64,000 nt of DNA from Ottelia alismoides (GCA_037367405.1 JAZKJV010006941.1:806001-870000); one strand, 5' to 3'; counted from the first letter of the stretch, positions 21,877 to 34,924 are shown. Translations and numbers: made by a program. The notes: generated by a model not told the origin, from the letters alone.

Positions 21877-23664
21877 AATATCATTGCTACCAATAAGCTC
21901 GGGATGAGGGGAGAAAGCAACACGCAAGTGCTTGGTATACCACTGATCAGAGACGTCGAGGGAGAGAGGGCAGGGGGTGACAAAATATGAGAAATTCGTC
22001 AAGTGAGAATCCTCACAACTATCAATCTGTAATAGAAGTTAGGTTCTATATTATAAGTCGTAAGTCACGAGAAATAGAAAACGAAAAATGGTTTTGCCCA
22101 TGCCTCATTGTTGATGAACCTAGTTCACGATAACCTGGATTGGGGGGTTGGTCTCAAACTAGAGAATCCCAGCTTGGTACCTTGAGGATATTCAAGTGAG
22201 GACTTAGATTATCAATGTTGTATCAAGGGATATACAACCTCCCATCCTTGAGAATAAGATTGCTAGATATATGTGGTTGCAACATTAAGGTCCTCAGACC
22301 AAAGAAGCTCTAGGTCAAGTTCCCCACCAAGAAGGATGATTGTCCCTTTGTAGGAGGCCTAGATGCAAAGGGTGCAACTCCTAAACCATAAGGAAACAAA
22401 TTTGTGGAGCACATTACATAGATGGAAAGTCTCCATAAAAACATATAGTTCCCAATTAAATAGGATTGGATAATATGTAGAAATTCAAACAAAAAGGAAA
22501 ACCAGGAAACATACCGATTTACAAGGAAACCCTTCTTAATGGAAAGGAAAAACCAAGAGAGAAAAGACCCTGGCTCCTGCAAGCGACTAGGGTTGCCCTC
22601 ACTTTTAAATAAAATACAAAGGTAAGGTTATTTTGATCCTCACTCGTGACTCATTAACTTACAAACAACATGAACAAGGGAAAATTTTAATAATGACAAG
22701 AAATAATTCCAAACAATTGAACAAAGATGAAAATCCAGTAGCCCACTGTGAAGATCATACCACAGGATATCCAAAAGAAGGCACACCATGCCATGTTAAG
22801 TTAACTTCAACAGTTAACATTCGCGCACTACAATAGATGAGGCGGCTTCAACAAAGGACAAGAATGCTGCCATGTCCACTACAACAGATCCTCTGCAAAT
22901 TTATCATTTAGGTCAACCTCTGTACAGCAACAACAACAAAGCCTTTCCCCACATTAAGTAGGGTCGGCTACATAGATTCTTTGCCTCCATTCAGATCTAT
23001 CTTGAGTCAATCTCGGATTTAGATTCAAAAAACTAAGATCCATTTGTATATTCACATTCCAACACTTCTTGGGTCTTCCTCGCCGTCTCTTAGCCGGCTC
23101 AACATCCTCTGTAACTTCTTAAATTTGTTTCCTATGGTCACTGTCCACCATGTTAGAAGGTGAACTGCGTCCCCCAAGTAAATGTGGCATCCCTTTCTCC
23201 CTCATTGATAATAGATGGACTGCATTTTTAAATGTGTGATTCCTTCTAATATAGGGGCCATCTCCTGTTGATAGGCATCTGTCCATTTATTTATGTGATT
23301 GTTTTTTTATGTTTTTAAGCTTTGTTAATGAAGGATCAAGATGAAGTTGGTGCTTTGTAATTTGCACAACTGCACCATTTTAGAATATGAGAACCCTGCC
23401 CTTTTCATTTTAATTCTGCATGAAGTGTACACACATGTATAAGTAGAACAACTCCACAATAGAACCTGGAGTGCTTATTTAATGGCCAAAGTTTACAGCA
23501 ACTGCTTAGAAAACCCATCTATGACCAAATTACGGCTGCTCTAGTTGAAAAGTTTAAGAAACCTCAATTAATTAAAAGATTTAGCATGAACATGTGAAAG
23601 ACTTGATGCAATACGTTGAAATCCGTAATAATGGGGATAAATAAAAATCAATTGCAAGCAATAC
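21877..23664. other. Unassigned DNA in SPS intron 3
   Basis: AT-rich DNA between the copia 3' LTR and SPS exon 3. Apart from a SINE-like tail at about 22927 no feature is recognised. Short open frames here (for example 22310-22582 minus) show no known motif and no splice context. No SPS exon was found. Confidence 0.5.
22927..23130 (-). mobile_element. SINE-like fragment with (TTG)n tail
   Basis: The minus strand reads ...GAATCTATGTAGCCGACCCTACTTAATGTGGGGAAAGGCTTTGTTGTTGTTG, which shares its 3' end with the three SINE copies and ends in TTG repeats as in Au-type plant SINEs. The 5' half lacks clear A and B boxes, so it is partial or a relative. Confidence 0.55.
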
Positions 23665-23906
23665 CTTATCAAAACTATGTATATCTTCTTATCCTTGTAT
23701 TGATTAGTCCAAGCTTCAATGGCATCGATAGAGCTAATTCGAGGCATTCTCCTTCTGATGCTATCACCATGTACTGACATATCACTGATTGCATCACCCT
23801 TCTCCCCTTCAGAAAGGTCCTCAGACATGTCTGCAGTTGCATCTCTACGCCCTCTATCACGTTCAAGACGACGTTTAGCCAAGCGCTGTGCATCCTCACT
23901 CTCGAT
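23665..23906 (-). CDS. SPS: Sucrose-phosphate synthase exon 3
   Basis: Codes for 80 residues plus two bases: [16 protein letters not shown].., [16 protein letters not shown].., [17 protein letters not shown] and [10 protein letters not shown]. This is the conserved SPS segment just before the glucosyltransferase domain; SPS makes sucrose-6-phosphate from UDP-glucose and fructose-6-phosphate in the cytosol. The acceptor reads TACTGCAG/ATCGAG and the donor ATAAG/GTATTG. The phase matches exon 2 (..KKKQ + IES). RMPRISS contains the Ser region known in SPS as a regulatory phosphosite. The next exon (HGLIRGENMELGRD in the family) is not seen between here and base 1. Confidence 0.93.
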
Positions 23907-24355
23907 CTGCAGTAATAAAGAAATTGGTATTTCAAGCCATGACCATAGCGTTGTACTAGAAATTTTACATGGCATGGCATGCACCCATTTACATTCATAT
24001 AACATGCAATATGATCCCAGAAAATTGTCTCATGTCAATATCCAACTGATGTGATTCTACACTATAAAAATCTTTGAGTGTATATAAATAGATAATTGAT
24101 AAGGGCTGTTGGAAACATACAAAATTGCTGGTCAGATCAGTTTGACCAGCAGCCAGCATTAATCAGTCAGTCCATCCAATTTAGAAACCAGTTCGCATTT
24201 TTTTTAATATTTAAATTAGAACAGGCAGTCGGTACCCTTTTTTGCTGTTGGTTTATTCATAGCCATGATGTACTCTTATATTGATGTTATGTGCCATGTG
24301 AGTTTAACGGCTCATTCAACAGAAGGTTGTTGATGCATGCTACTTACTAAAAAAG

Positions 24356-24715
24356 TGTTGCGAATCACGGAAGCAGACAGAACACATACAAACGATCAAT
24401 CACGCAAGCACGAGGACACACGAATTTACAAGATTCACATGTAACTGGGTTATGTCCTTGAGTGTCAGCGATCAATTTTCACTATATGGAGAAAGAAGAA
24501 CGTGCAGAGAATATCGGAGCCCTAATCCTATGGGAGTTTATATACTACTTTCGTACAGACGGGTCCATGATACAAATTGATCCATATACCCGAATAGAAA
24601 TAAAAATATAGAGAGACCCCCATCTGTTGAGGTATAGTACAATAGGAGGGGTGCATAAGATAGTTCTCCAACTGGGTCAGCAAGGCAGATGGTTCAGATT
24701 CAAGGCACATCAACA
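24356..24715 (-). mobile_element. Candidate solo LTR, 360 bp
   Basis: Bounded by TGTTG...CAACA in both orientations. In minus orientation it has a TATA-like GTATATAAACTCCC near 24530-24543. No paired copy or adjoining internal region is seen and no clean 5-bp duplication was found, so the call is tentative. Confidence 0.45.
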
Positions 24716-24845
24716 GACAGTTTTTTTAAAAGACTTGCACACAAATTTTGTACTTCATAATTGTTGAGAATTATATTATGGCCAAAAGGGTTTCAGTTTT
24801 TGTCATTTTTTCTATTGATTTTTTGTGTAATTATCCCAATGATCT

Positions 24846-27074
24846 TGTTGAAATCTAGAAATGCAAAAGCGAATCGATAAACAAGAAAGAATAAAAATAT
24901 TGAACAATCGGAATTTATGTGGAACCCTACTCTATGAGGGAGCAAGATGAAACCACAGGAGACGGCTTCAAAGGGTTGGATCTTCTATTAGAATTTCTCA
25001 AAGGTTACATGGGGTATGGGGCTCCTTATATAGCCCCACCAATACAACCAAGTCCCATCACTCATCCATGTGGGACTAAACAACTCTCTCATAGAGGCCC
25101 AACAACACAACTATCTCAACACTCCCCCTTAAGCTGGAGCATGAAATGCTCAGCTTGGACAAAACAACACACAAGCCGAGTACAAATATATGTTGCATCT
25201 CCTCACGCTTACGCTGGGGAATTTGCACCTTTTGTTGCTAAGCTATTGAATGCTCTGGATATGGAAGACTAAAACTATATCTCTTCAACAAAGATCACTG
25301 CAAGCGTTGCCACCATATGATGATCTGAAAAGGACTTCAATCATGAAGCCATTGCAATGGGTCTCTTACAACGAGAGCTTCGAACTGGGCCTCTCCCACA
25401 CTAATTCAGAGAATGGGGTCTCTACTTTGGAGTTAGATCTCTTTGTATCGAGCTTCTACCATGGGTCTCTGTCATACGTGATTCACATGAAGACTCTGAG
25501 CCTAAATCAATATGTGTGCCTCAAATAAAACAAGGAGGTAATCATGGACACTCATCCTATCTCCCATATTCATGTGGGAGATAAAAACAAACACTTCAAT
25601 TATCCCCCTTTTTGTCATTTTTTTGCTATTCAACCTTTTTTCGAATCAAAGAATTCCTTTTTTTCTTCTCCCTTTTTTACAAAATCAGGCCTCCCTTTTT
25701 TTCTCGTGATGGGCCCTTCTCCCTTTTTTAGCCTCTCTTACCCCGCTATTTTTCAACTCTTGGCCCACTTGGGCCCATGACAACAGCAACCCAATTGGCA
25801 TGTTTTATTTTTCAAAATCCAAAGCAGCATGCCCCCCTCTTCTTATTCTTCTTTTGTTGAATATAAGGCCCATTGGGCCAAATAGAAATATGAAAGGTTA
25901 TCTAGAGATAGAAAAAAATAGGGAAGCCTCCCAATTTATGGCTCCCTCGAAGGGAACCCATCTCATGATAATGTTGTCATTGCCTCTGGGAGCTTGGCAG
26001 GAGGTGCCTTCAATTCTCTCCACTGCCACGAGCTTGGGAAGGTCTGATCATCGCTCGGAGAGGGATTGCCTCCAAGTGAGTCATCATCCGTGCATGCAGA
26101 TCAAGTGGGGCCACCACTAGGAGGTCTGCAGCAATCGAGGGATTGATTACTTGGTGGTGGTGCAGACCTCTACAGTTTTTGCTTCTTCGAATCACGAGAG
26201 GTGCTCTCGCTAGGAGGTTACCCACAAAGTGTTGTTTGGAGGTTGTCGCGCAAGAGATGGTCTATAGTATATGATGTTGTTCAAAGTTTGAGTAGTGTTT
26301 TGCATGAAGATGAACGAAACCCAAGATCCCGCTGGAGATGGAAGATCTATATGCAATCTTTAGTGTCGCCCTGATCTTGCAGCACACGATGTTGAGAAGG
26401 TGCGCCTAGAGGAGGTGTTGTCCAGTCTATAGCATGGATCAAGGAGGGGCGACATAGCTAGAGTGTTATACGCCAGAAGGACCGAATCAAGGGTTCCGTG
26501 AGCGGACCTTAGCCATTACTGCCATGCAGAAGACCCTATTTTTTTGAACTTGTTGAAGATCTTCATAACTTTGGACCGATCCCAAACATGAACAATTTAA
26601 AAATAATAGAGCTTGAAAAATAGAATCAAGGGTTCCATGAGCGAACCTTAGCCATTACTGCCATGCAGAAGACCCTATTTTTTTGAACTTGTTGAAGATC
26701 TTCATAACTTTGGACCGATCCCAAACATGAACAATTTAAAAATAATAGAGCTTGAAAAATAGAATCAAATCTCCCCAAAATCGACTCACTCTGATACCAT
26801 GTTAAAATCAAGAAATGCGGAAGTGAACCAATAAACAAGAAAGAATAAAAATATTGAACACTCGGATTTACGTGGAACCCTACTTGGTGAAGGAGTGAGA
26901 TGAAACTACGGGAGAAGGCCTCGAAGGGTTGGATCCTCTATTAGAATTTCTCAAAAATTACATGGGGTGTGAGGCTTCTCACATAGCCTCGCCAATATGA
27001 CCAATTCCCACCACTCATCCACGTGGGATTAAACAACTCCCTCATAGAGGCCCGACAACACAACTATCTCAAGA
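24846..27074 (-). mobile_element. Non-autonomous LTR element, 2.2 kb
   Basis: LTRs are 24846-25121 and 26800-27074 (about 275 bp each), similar throughout. The left begins TGTTGAAATC and ends CTATCTCAACA; the right begins TGTTAAAATC and ends CTATCTCAAGA. GATCT flanks it at 24841-24845 and 27075-27079. In minus orientation the primer site TGGTATCAGAG is at 26799-26789 and the polypurine tract CTTAAGGGGGAG at about 25133-25122. The 1.7 kb interior has no gag or pol motif, so movement would need proteins from elsewhere. Confidence 0.88.
26484..26761. repeat. Tandem duplication, 2 x 139 bp
   Basis: Bases 26484-26622 and 26623-26761 are almost identical (differences at CCG/CCA and GCGG/GCGA near the start). 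The duplication sits inside the non-autonomous LTR element, just inside its primer-binding site. Confidence 0.95.
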
Positions 27075-27079
27075 GATCT

Positions 27080-27400
27080 TAGCTACCATAAGATGGTGTT
27101 TCATTAAACATAAGAAATCATAAGATGTTGCTTCATTAAACATCTTTACTCATTTTTCTACATGGAGGCAAAACAATGATCCTAGATCGTCAATCTATCT
27201 TGCGTGAAACCCTAACCTAACAAATCATCTCCACTAGTCCAATTGTCATCGCCTCCCACCTCCTTGTACATATGCAACCGCCAAGATCCAAGATCTACTC
27301 AAAACCGCATCCATATATCTCCTTTGGACTGCTAACCGGTGCAAATCTTGGGGTTGGTGGCCAACATTCGGTGTTGTTGCCCACCATTCTTCAACTTCTT
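27080..27400. other. Unassigned intronic DNA
   Basis: Original flank of the LTR element in SPS intron 2. It contains a short internal repeat (CATAAGATGKTGYTTCATTAAACAT, twice at about 27088-27147). No gene is seen. Confidence 0.5.
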
Positions 27401-30400
27401 AGGTCTAATTCTCAGGGTCGAACCTCGCGGCCCTTATATACTAGGAGTCGAGCTTGCTCTATAAAAGGTCAGAGAAGCATACTATACAGGTAGGGTTGCT
27501 GACATAGGATATCACAGGCTGAGAAAGCGAACTTGGACTGAGACCATGGGAAGAGCGAAAGCGGGTAGAAGAAGAGGCGAGATCGCAACGCGATAACTAT
27601 AATAACACGATAGTAGGTGAAGCAGTGGGCTTTTCTTCATATATATCTGGTCTTTCAAGCCCTCGAAAATCAGGCTGCCTATCTAAGCCGAGGAGATATG
27701 GATAAAAGTCATCAGTATGGTCTCGTAGCGAATTCCAGGTGGAGGTGCGAGGGCTAGATGAGCAAGAGAGTAGGAGCCTCCACTCCCAAAGATATCAGCT
27801 TCGTTCACCTCTGACGCAAGCAGTTCTCCCGCTTCCCCAGGAATCGAGGTAGTCTGCCTCACCTGGAATGAATAATATTGAGGATGCGTCCTCTCCCTCG
27901 GTCTCACCTTATGCCACTTTCTCCTACTAGCTACTTCTTGACTTGAAGCAGGGGCATTCTCCAGCTTTTCAGATAGTGAACTTAGCGCAGGAATCTGGGC
28001 AGGCCAGGCTATCTAGTTGACTCAAAGCATTGTCAACTATCTCATACTTCCCCTATCTACTCTTCTCTCAGCTCGCCTCTGCGCCACTGACCTCTCCCCA
28101 CCTTAGCCTTCGGGTCGTACTACCTCTAGAAGATGTAGGCTTTTCTGGGTATTTGGTTAACAGTAGAGTGCTTTTTGATAGTTCCGCTCTTCAGATGAAA
28201 GGTGCGCGGTAAGTGAAAACCAGCGACGAATTAATAACTAGTGTGGGTGAAAGAGTCTTCAGGCGCAAGGTGCGTCATTAAAGGGGTCTGCTCTGTAGGT
28301 CTGATCCCGCCTCTGCTTCACTCGCCTATTCTACGTAATAAGCTCGCTCAAGCTCGCCAATATCAATAAGTGACGTGTTGACTCTGCCCTATAATATTAC
28401 GAGCATCAAAAAAATCAGCACCACGAATAACCTAAACAGCTTCAGAGATAGCCTAACAACATTTCTGATCTCTTGGACCTGGCTCTATCTGCTACTGATT
28501 GAGAGAGAGAGGGACATTGTCACATGATCGAGTTCTTTTTAGAGTAGGGTTTGAGATGCGTCATATATACCTAGAAACGACGGGCAGTAGTGAACAAACT
28601 CTTGACGCCTGCTTGACTGTGTTGTTTAGGGTATACGAAGAAATGAGCGGAAGGTAGGTCTTCTTCTTCGTATTCTCTTCTTCTTCTTCCCCTCAACTCT
28701 GTATCTTTCTCTTTTCTTTTCTCTCTGCCCTTATCTCGCTTTAGACTATCGAATCTTCTACTCTCCTACCGCCTAGAATGCGCTAAGTGGAGTTCAGTCG
28801 ATTTACCTGCCATGTATCCTACTTGATTAGGGAGAGTGGGATGCGCGGTGCGGAAACAGTTGCGGACTAGCGCTTCCAACTTCTTTTTTTAGAGGGAATC
28901 TCACTATTGGCTTGCCTTGCTTTTACTCGAGTGAGCTCTTGACTGTCTGCGCTACATTGACTGTTTGCGCTACGTTGGGGATTCATTGCCTGCATTGTTC
29001 GAGTTCCCAAGCTAAGTCAATTTGCCGATTGAGAACAGAGCGAGCGTCGAGTTGTTAGCTATGACGAGTTCACTTTCTTCCTCTGACTCGCCTTAATTCA
29101 CAGGAAATGAGTTCTTATTAGCGGTTCTCATTCGCTTTGACGTAGGCCTAAATCTAGTCGAAAGGAGAAGCCATTCTCTCTAACTGTGCGAGACAACAAT
29201 GATACATAAATGGCGAACAAAATCAAGATAATAAATAGAGATATCGAAATGCAGACCCTAATTATAGTCAGTTCTATTTATAGGGGGATGATCTTTCTTA
29301 GACCCTATGACAAAGTCTTCTTCTTAGGACAAGGGACCAGACAAGTCCAAGGATGAACCTCCTCTTCTGCCAGACTGAGACCCTAGCCTATTCCAACTCT
29401 TCCCGCTCAATTGACGTTCTTCTTTCTTGTTCTGGAACTAGAGTAATGTGTCAGGATTCACAGCAGAGGTTCATATTAAGTAAATTGACGGGCAGTCAAG
29501 CAAGGGTTGTCTTCAGGCTCGGAGAAAGAGCAAGGGCAGAAAGCCATCAAAGAAGAAAGTGGTTAAACAGACCTCTTCACTTGTTTTTAAAGGATTTTCT
29601 TTCTCATAGGTCGACAAACCCAGCACACTGAAAGAGAAAGAAAAGCGATGCCCGAAGAGGTGAGCTAGAAAAGCCTAGATGAGCATGAGTGCGGGTGAGC
29701 GTCAAAGCGAGGGCTGAAAATCAATACTTGGGAGGAGAGCTGGTCGCAGCCTCGCAAACGTCAAACCCGCCTTTAACCAAAGAGGGTGGACAACTTTTCC
29801 CTCACCAGACTCTGATTCAGATATATGCAGAAAGTAGAGCATTGTTGTCTGATGGTTAGTGACTAATAGAAAGGCATATGGATCATCCGCCTGGCCTGAC
29901 TGGCCCTGATCCGATAGGGGCGAGCCTTCTCCGGAGGCGTCTGAGTGCTAGACTAGGAGTCCATCATCAGTCAGAAGCAAGAGATGAAAGAGCAACTACG
30001 TTCCGGAATCTTTAGCCGCTAGTATCGATCCTTCGTCTCCCGGCCCTAGGACTCATTCACGCTTCGCTTAGATTGGAGTCATGAGCGAGAGGAAGAGGGG
30101 TGGGGCCAAGACATCAAGCTAGGAAAGGTAGATGAGATAGGACATGTCTCCAATAGAAGAATGAATGTGGAATCCGCTCAAACTAGGCGCATATATCGCG
30201 ACTGACAGGAGCAGGCTTCTCTTCTTATCCACCGGAAAGAGCCTGGATCATTTTCGAGCGAGGAAACAGCTGTCCCGGACTAGGACTAGCGCTTCCTGTT
30301 TTTCGATAATCTCGAGTGCAGTTGACTTATATCCGGAGCCCGTCGAGAGTGATGTTTTTGGCGTCGAGATCTTTCGTCGAGTTATTGAGACTTCAAGACT

Positions 30401-31500
30401 TCAAGAGACCTCTTTCTGGCCTGTGCCCCCCATTCCCGAAGGTCCTGTTCGGTGAGTCAGTACCCCCGAGCCCATTCAAAAATGAAGCAGATGACTTTCC
30501 CGCATATAATAATCACTGATGATACCTACCTTCCCTCGTACCACCTGTTAATACTAAGTCCTAGCCTCCTACCTCCGTTGACGCTCCGTCATTCACAACT
30601 GCTGCTGCTTAGACAGAAACAGCGTATTACGAAGACCGTACCCAGTATAGTCTCTACGCCTCCGTCTCACCTTAGGCCTAGCGGCTCACCTTCGTCCCGA
30701 GCCCTGGTCACCCCTCCTTTTGCCTCCTTCCCCTACTCCTCTTCCCCGATCGACATCTGCTTCTAAGACAAGATTCCCCAGGTAATTTCACGATGAGATT
30801 GACCGCTCAATGCTTAGTAAACTATACTAGCCTACTTCCTAGCCTTCCCTCTTCGGCAGTCTTCCCCCGGCATATGATGCCTCGTCATCAACTAGACTAT
30901 GGGGCCCTCTCTGACTCCTTTTTTGATCTTTTTTTTCACTAGCATTGATCTCTATTTTCATCCACCTAAATATGTTGGTTTTTATTCGGATGACTTAACA
31001 CCAACCAAGTTGAGAAACGAAACCCGGAGTTCAAAGTAGTATATATAGGGACCCAGCTTACGAATATGGTAGCCCGATCTTCTTTCGCAGAAGAATTTGA
31101 AGAGAAGAGAGTCTGAACTCCATCCTGAGTATCAAACAGGGTGCAGTCTCAAAGAGGGAGGCGGAGATCTTTAATGGTAATCGTCAAAAGAGAATCAAAA
31201 CGATATTCAAATACATATACAAAAAAAACCCTAATTATTTGATATAGTTAATTAAAGAAGAGGTTCAAGCAAGAAAGGAGGCATGAGAGTGATACTAGAA
31301 AAGCCTTCCAGACCTATCCCTTCGCATGCTTCTAAGGCTCGAACTCGTCACTAAGTACGAGTAAAGCAGGAGCTATTCCCGCCCAGCTCCAACAATCTTT
31401 CATGGGGTGGGGACCTAGAATTACTACTGGCATAGTTCGTTCCAACCTCTTTCCCCAATAATATATTACGGGTCAAAAGACTTTGACTTTTGGGACTAGT
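27400..31500. other. Organelle-like block (possible mitochondrial-derived DNA), no intact gene
   Basis: Composition changes here to near-balanced GC with many CTCGCTC, AAGAAAG and TTCTTCTTC words, resembling plant mitochondrial spacer DNA. It has no LTR, TIR or plant transposase motif. Open frames such as 30165-30455 and 28030-28212 match no protein I recognise. No mitochondrial gene was identified by eye, so the origin is inferred from texture only. Confidence 0.35.
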
Positions 31501-31739
31501 TTGCCCTAGCATTGGGAAAGTTGCTTCCTACACTGGGGAGCCGCCCCACCCCCTTGCAATTTTTATCCCTCAATACGATCTCCACCCCTAACCCTATACA
31601 CATGATTTTCCTTCATCAAAGGATCCAGTTAACACCCTTATCCATTATATGCCTATACGTCAGATTTCATACTTATTTTGCTCTTTGTGCTTACGACAAA
31701 ATTTAAATAAAGAAACAACTAGTTATTTCAATAAAGAAA

Positions 31740-32170
31740 CGATCAAGACCTCGATCTTGGTCATCAAATTCCAAATATTTCTTGGGAGATCATGTACAAG
31801 CCATTACCAAGCAGATGTTCGACTTTCTCGCATCCATCTATTATCTAGAGGGGAAAGAGGTTAAAATTTTGCAGCTTCATCACAAATCAAACCAACCGAA
31901 TGGCAAAACCATAGACGCATATTATTCAAGTCTGAAGGCTATGATTGAGAAGTTGCACACCTATTATATGCAATGTCACTTGCCTACAGGACAATGAATG
32001 AAAAGAATTGTTCCTTCTGATCTGGATCCAATATATGATTTTGCATAAAATCAGTGACTTAGCAATGCTCAGATTCCTCCTATTGAGGAGGATTGAATCC
32101 AGTCAAGTGGATTATCGTGCTTATTGTTCAGACTTCTCCTATTGATACAACCTCTATCGTGGCTACTATA
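31740..32170 (+). pseudogene. Copia gag fragment
   Basis: Frames around 31782-31997 read DHVQAITKQMFDFLASIYYL, EVKILQLHHKSNQPNGKTID and AYYSSLKAMIEKLHTYYMQC. This resembles the copia gag segment AKEVWDxLxxxYS...LxxLKQxxxxxxxYYxxLKxLxEEL. Stops follow from about 31997. It is truncated at both ends. Confidence 0.5.
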
Positions 32171-32257
32171 ATTGGATGAGGAGGTCATTTCTGACAAAGG
32201 GACAAGGAAGCAAAGGACAAGGAAGCAAAGGTCATGGTGATGGTCGTAGTGATGTTA

Positions 32258-32645
32258 GGGTGTGTTTGGATAGTGGGTTTAGGTGGGTTAAACTAGTTGC
32301 AGGTAACCCACTTTTTGGTTTTGGTGTTTGGATAGAGGGTTAAACTGGGGGTGGGTTAGAAGTGGGTTTATTGTGATATGATTGTATTGGAGTTTAAAAA
32401 AGTGAGTAGTTATTGTGATGTGATTGTATTGGAGTTTGAAAAAGTGAGTAAAAGTGGTGTAGTTTATAATTTTTATATGATATGATGGTATAGTATATTA
32501 TTTTTTGATGGAATTGATGATGGATAATTGATTTATTTAATTTTTTTTAAAAAGATAAAAAGTGGGACCCACATGGAGGGAGAAAATATGGGGTAAGGGG
32601 GTAAATCACCCCGAGAGGGGTTTACCCCTTGTGCCGAACGGCACC
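32258..32645. mobile_element. TTA-flanked MITE (Harbinger/Tourist-like)
   Basis: TTA at 32255-32257 and 32646-32648. Ends are GGGTGTGTTTGGATAG and, inverted, GGTGCCGTTCGGCACA. The interior is GTGGG/GGGTTA-rich with two copies of 'tattgtgatrtgattgtattggagttt'. TTA duplications and GGGTGYGTTYGG termini fit PIF/Harbinger MITEs. Confidence 0.6.
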
Positions 32646-32659
32646 TTAGAATTCGGTAT

Positions 32660-33478
32660 ACCTCTTGTCAGAGGTCTGATCGTACAAGGGATACATTATT
32701 CTAGATCATGTTGATAAGTCGAGAATGGGAAATTGTTGTTTAAGGGATAGAAAATCAAGTATACATGTTGGAAAGTTCTTGTGCAGACTGCAGACTCAAA
32801 AATCTTAAATACAATTATACAAGATATTTGATAGGTTCATGTTTAGCTACATGTTTTACAAGATTTCATATGCTTGTAGTGGGCATCACAACAAGGTAAA
32901 CGATGAGTCCTTCATCTATTTACTTTTTGTATGCTAATGATGATCTTCTTATTACCAGCATAATGGTTACAAATAACTTTATTATCTAAATTTCGGATGT
33001 CACCATGCTCTTAAATGTCCATCTGCCATAAATATCCATCTTTATTCACGTTTTACACCTCAATTTGATATAAAGTACATGTCATATGTCCCTTATCATG
33101 TGGTGTGCACGAGATATGATATATCGGTGTATCACATGTTGTGAGTGTTGTTAACATATTCATAGGGAACTTAAGAAGTATCAGAAAGAGTTCAAATTGA
33201 GAATACTTTGTCTGATTAAAGAAGGTAGTGCAGGGATCATTATATTGGAAGGTGCATAGGGTTATGGATATGCCGTAGAAAAGACTAGACAAAAGCCCCC
33301 CCATAGGGGTATACAACACATATATCTCATCACTACTTAAACAGGAGCATATTTCAACCATTCTCAGCTTACTACAGCATATCTTGAATCGATTATAAGC
33401 AAGCAGTTTGGTCAATACATCAGTAGTTCGGTCTTTTGAAGCTACACTAGAGGTGTGCATCAACCTTCTTTGTATCAA
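32660..33478. pseudogene. Copia RT and RNase H scraps in two orientations
   Basis: On the plus strand near 32905-32975 a degenerate RT end can be read (DESFIYLLFVYANDDLLITS, family YVDDxLITG). On the minus strand 33478-33053 reads MIQRRLMHTSSVASKDRTTD followed by VLTKLLAYNRFKICCSKLRM, the C-terminal copia RNase H motif. Opposite orientation means at least two insertions or an inversion. Confidence 0.55.
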
Positions 33479-33479
33479 A

Positions 33480-34690
33480 TATTGGGTATAATGACAACCA
33501 ACTTTAGCATGCTATGTATGCTCATGACATGATCACAACTACACTGTTTTTAATTATAGGATTCAAGGCATCTCAATAATATGATTCAAACGAAGAGAAA
33601 GTGAGGGGTTATAATGAGAGATAATAGGAGGAAGTTGAAAAGGGTAACCTCATAAGGACTTGGTTGTGGAGATAAGAACCAAGACATCTAAAGAGTAAAG
33701 ACTTGGATAGAACTCACGTATCATTTTATAGTTGGTATCACTCATCTTGTAGGCTAGCCACATATGAAATTACACAGGCGATCTATGCTTAAAAAATATA
33801 AAACTGAAGCATGCAACCCCATTGAAATGAATGTTCCAAATTATATTAGCATCCATTTCATCTGCTACTTTTGTCACCTTCTTCCTAGTTCCCAAGCTTG
33901 CTCCAATGTTGTGGACAAGACGGTTTTATTCCTTGCAAGTCCCTTCCACATGGTATAGCCTCTCATATCCCTCTCAGCTATGTCACATGCACAAGGATTA
34001 GAACCTAAAACAAGGTTGCCTTATACTTAAATGGTGGTGCCACGACGGATTTTGCTGCTAGCCATTTTACCATTTTAATGGAGTTGCCTTCTATGTCGTT
34101 AAGGGTGGAAATGTTTGCTTACTATTTATGTGCTTCTTAATGAAAGTGTATCCTCTTGTTTCAAGCTACAAGCAGTAACATGATGGACATTAAACTCATC
34201 CGAACCTTCAAAAAAGAGCTCTTCGCTAATTACGCACCTCTCTTCAAGTGCACCTCTTGTTTTTCCGACATCCAATGCCCATTTGCAACCCCCAGCCGGA
34301 TGGATCGTTAATGCAAATTCCAGGTTTTAAATGCATTTATATCCCATCAAAAATAGGCATTTTTAGTGAAATAACAAGTATCCATATCTCGTTATGACAC
34401 AGTATTAAGCTTTTGAACGCCTTTCCAAGTAATGCTGTCCCATGAAATTGCCCAATAAAACCTATGATTTCTATCTGGCTAAGTGGCTAGAAGGTTTTAG
34501 ATCCCACTTGCCCAAAAGTTGCCTTCCTTGCAATCTCCAATAACCAAACGGTTGAAGTTTCAAATACAGAAAATGTTACAAGAAGAGCTAACTACTACAT
34601 ACTACAAGATCCAATCAAACAATCATATTACGTTACTACAACATCACACCTTTACCAAATAAACCGCCTACAAAAACACAACTCCAAAAA
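33480..34690. other. Unassigned intronic DNA before SPS exon 2
   Basis: AT-rich, with no recognisable protein motif, LTR or TIR on either strand. Likely the remaining original part of SPS intron 2 plus unrecognised repeats. Confidence 0.5.
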
Positions 34691-34725
34691 ACTCACGAAA
34701 ATTCATTAAAAAAATTGACAGAAAC

Positions 34726-34815
34726 CTGCTTCTTCTTGCGAGCCAAGTTCCAGATCCTCCAGCACATGTTCTCCAGCCGCGTGTTCCTCTCCTGTGGGCT
34801 CCGCATCGCCGCCGC
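34726..34815 (-). CDS. SPS: Sucrose-phosphate synthase exon 2
   Basis: Thirty codons: AAAMRSPQERNTRLENMCWR followed by IWNLARKKKQ. This is the highly conserved SPS N-terminal block, which also contains the basic KKKQ stretch. Acceptor GCAACAG/GCGGCG and donor AAGCAG/GTTTCTG are canonical. Phase 0 on both sides joins exon 1 (..RTWAR) and exon 3 (IESED..). No disruption is seen. Confidence 0.95.
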
Positions 34816-34924
34816 CTGTTGCAACCCCCATAAAAAAACACGCATAAAGCTCACATCATACGATCCCAAGGGAGAGGAGGAGCAAAAAAGCTCGAATTTT
34901 GAGAAGTGGGCAATGATCACCGAC

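Larger units (their letters stand above)
23907..34725 (-). other. SPS intron 2, about 10.8 kb
   Basis: Donor CAG/GTTTCTG at 34725 and acceptor TGCAG at 23907. It contains, in plus-strand order, a solo LTR, a 2.2 kb LTR element, an organelle-like block, a copia gag scrap, a TTA-flanked MITE and copia RT/RNase H scraps. The other visible SPS intron is 109 nt, so the size comes from insertions. Confidence 0.85.
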
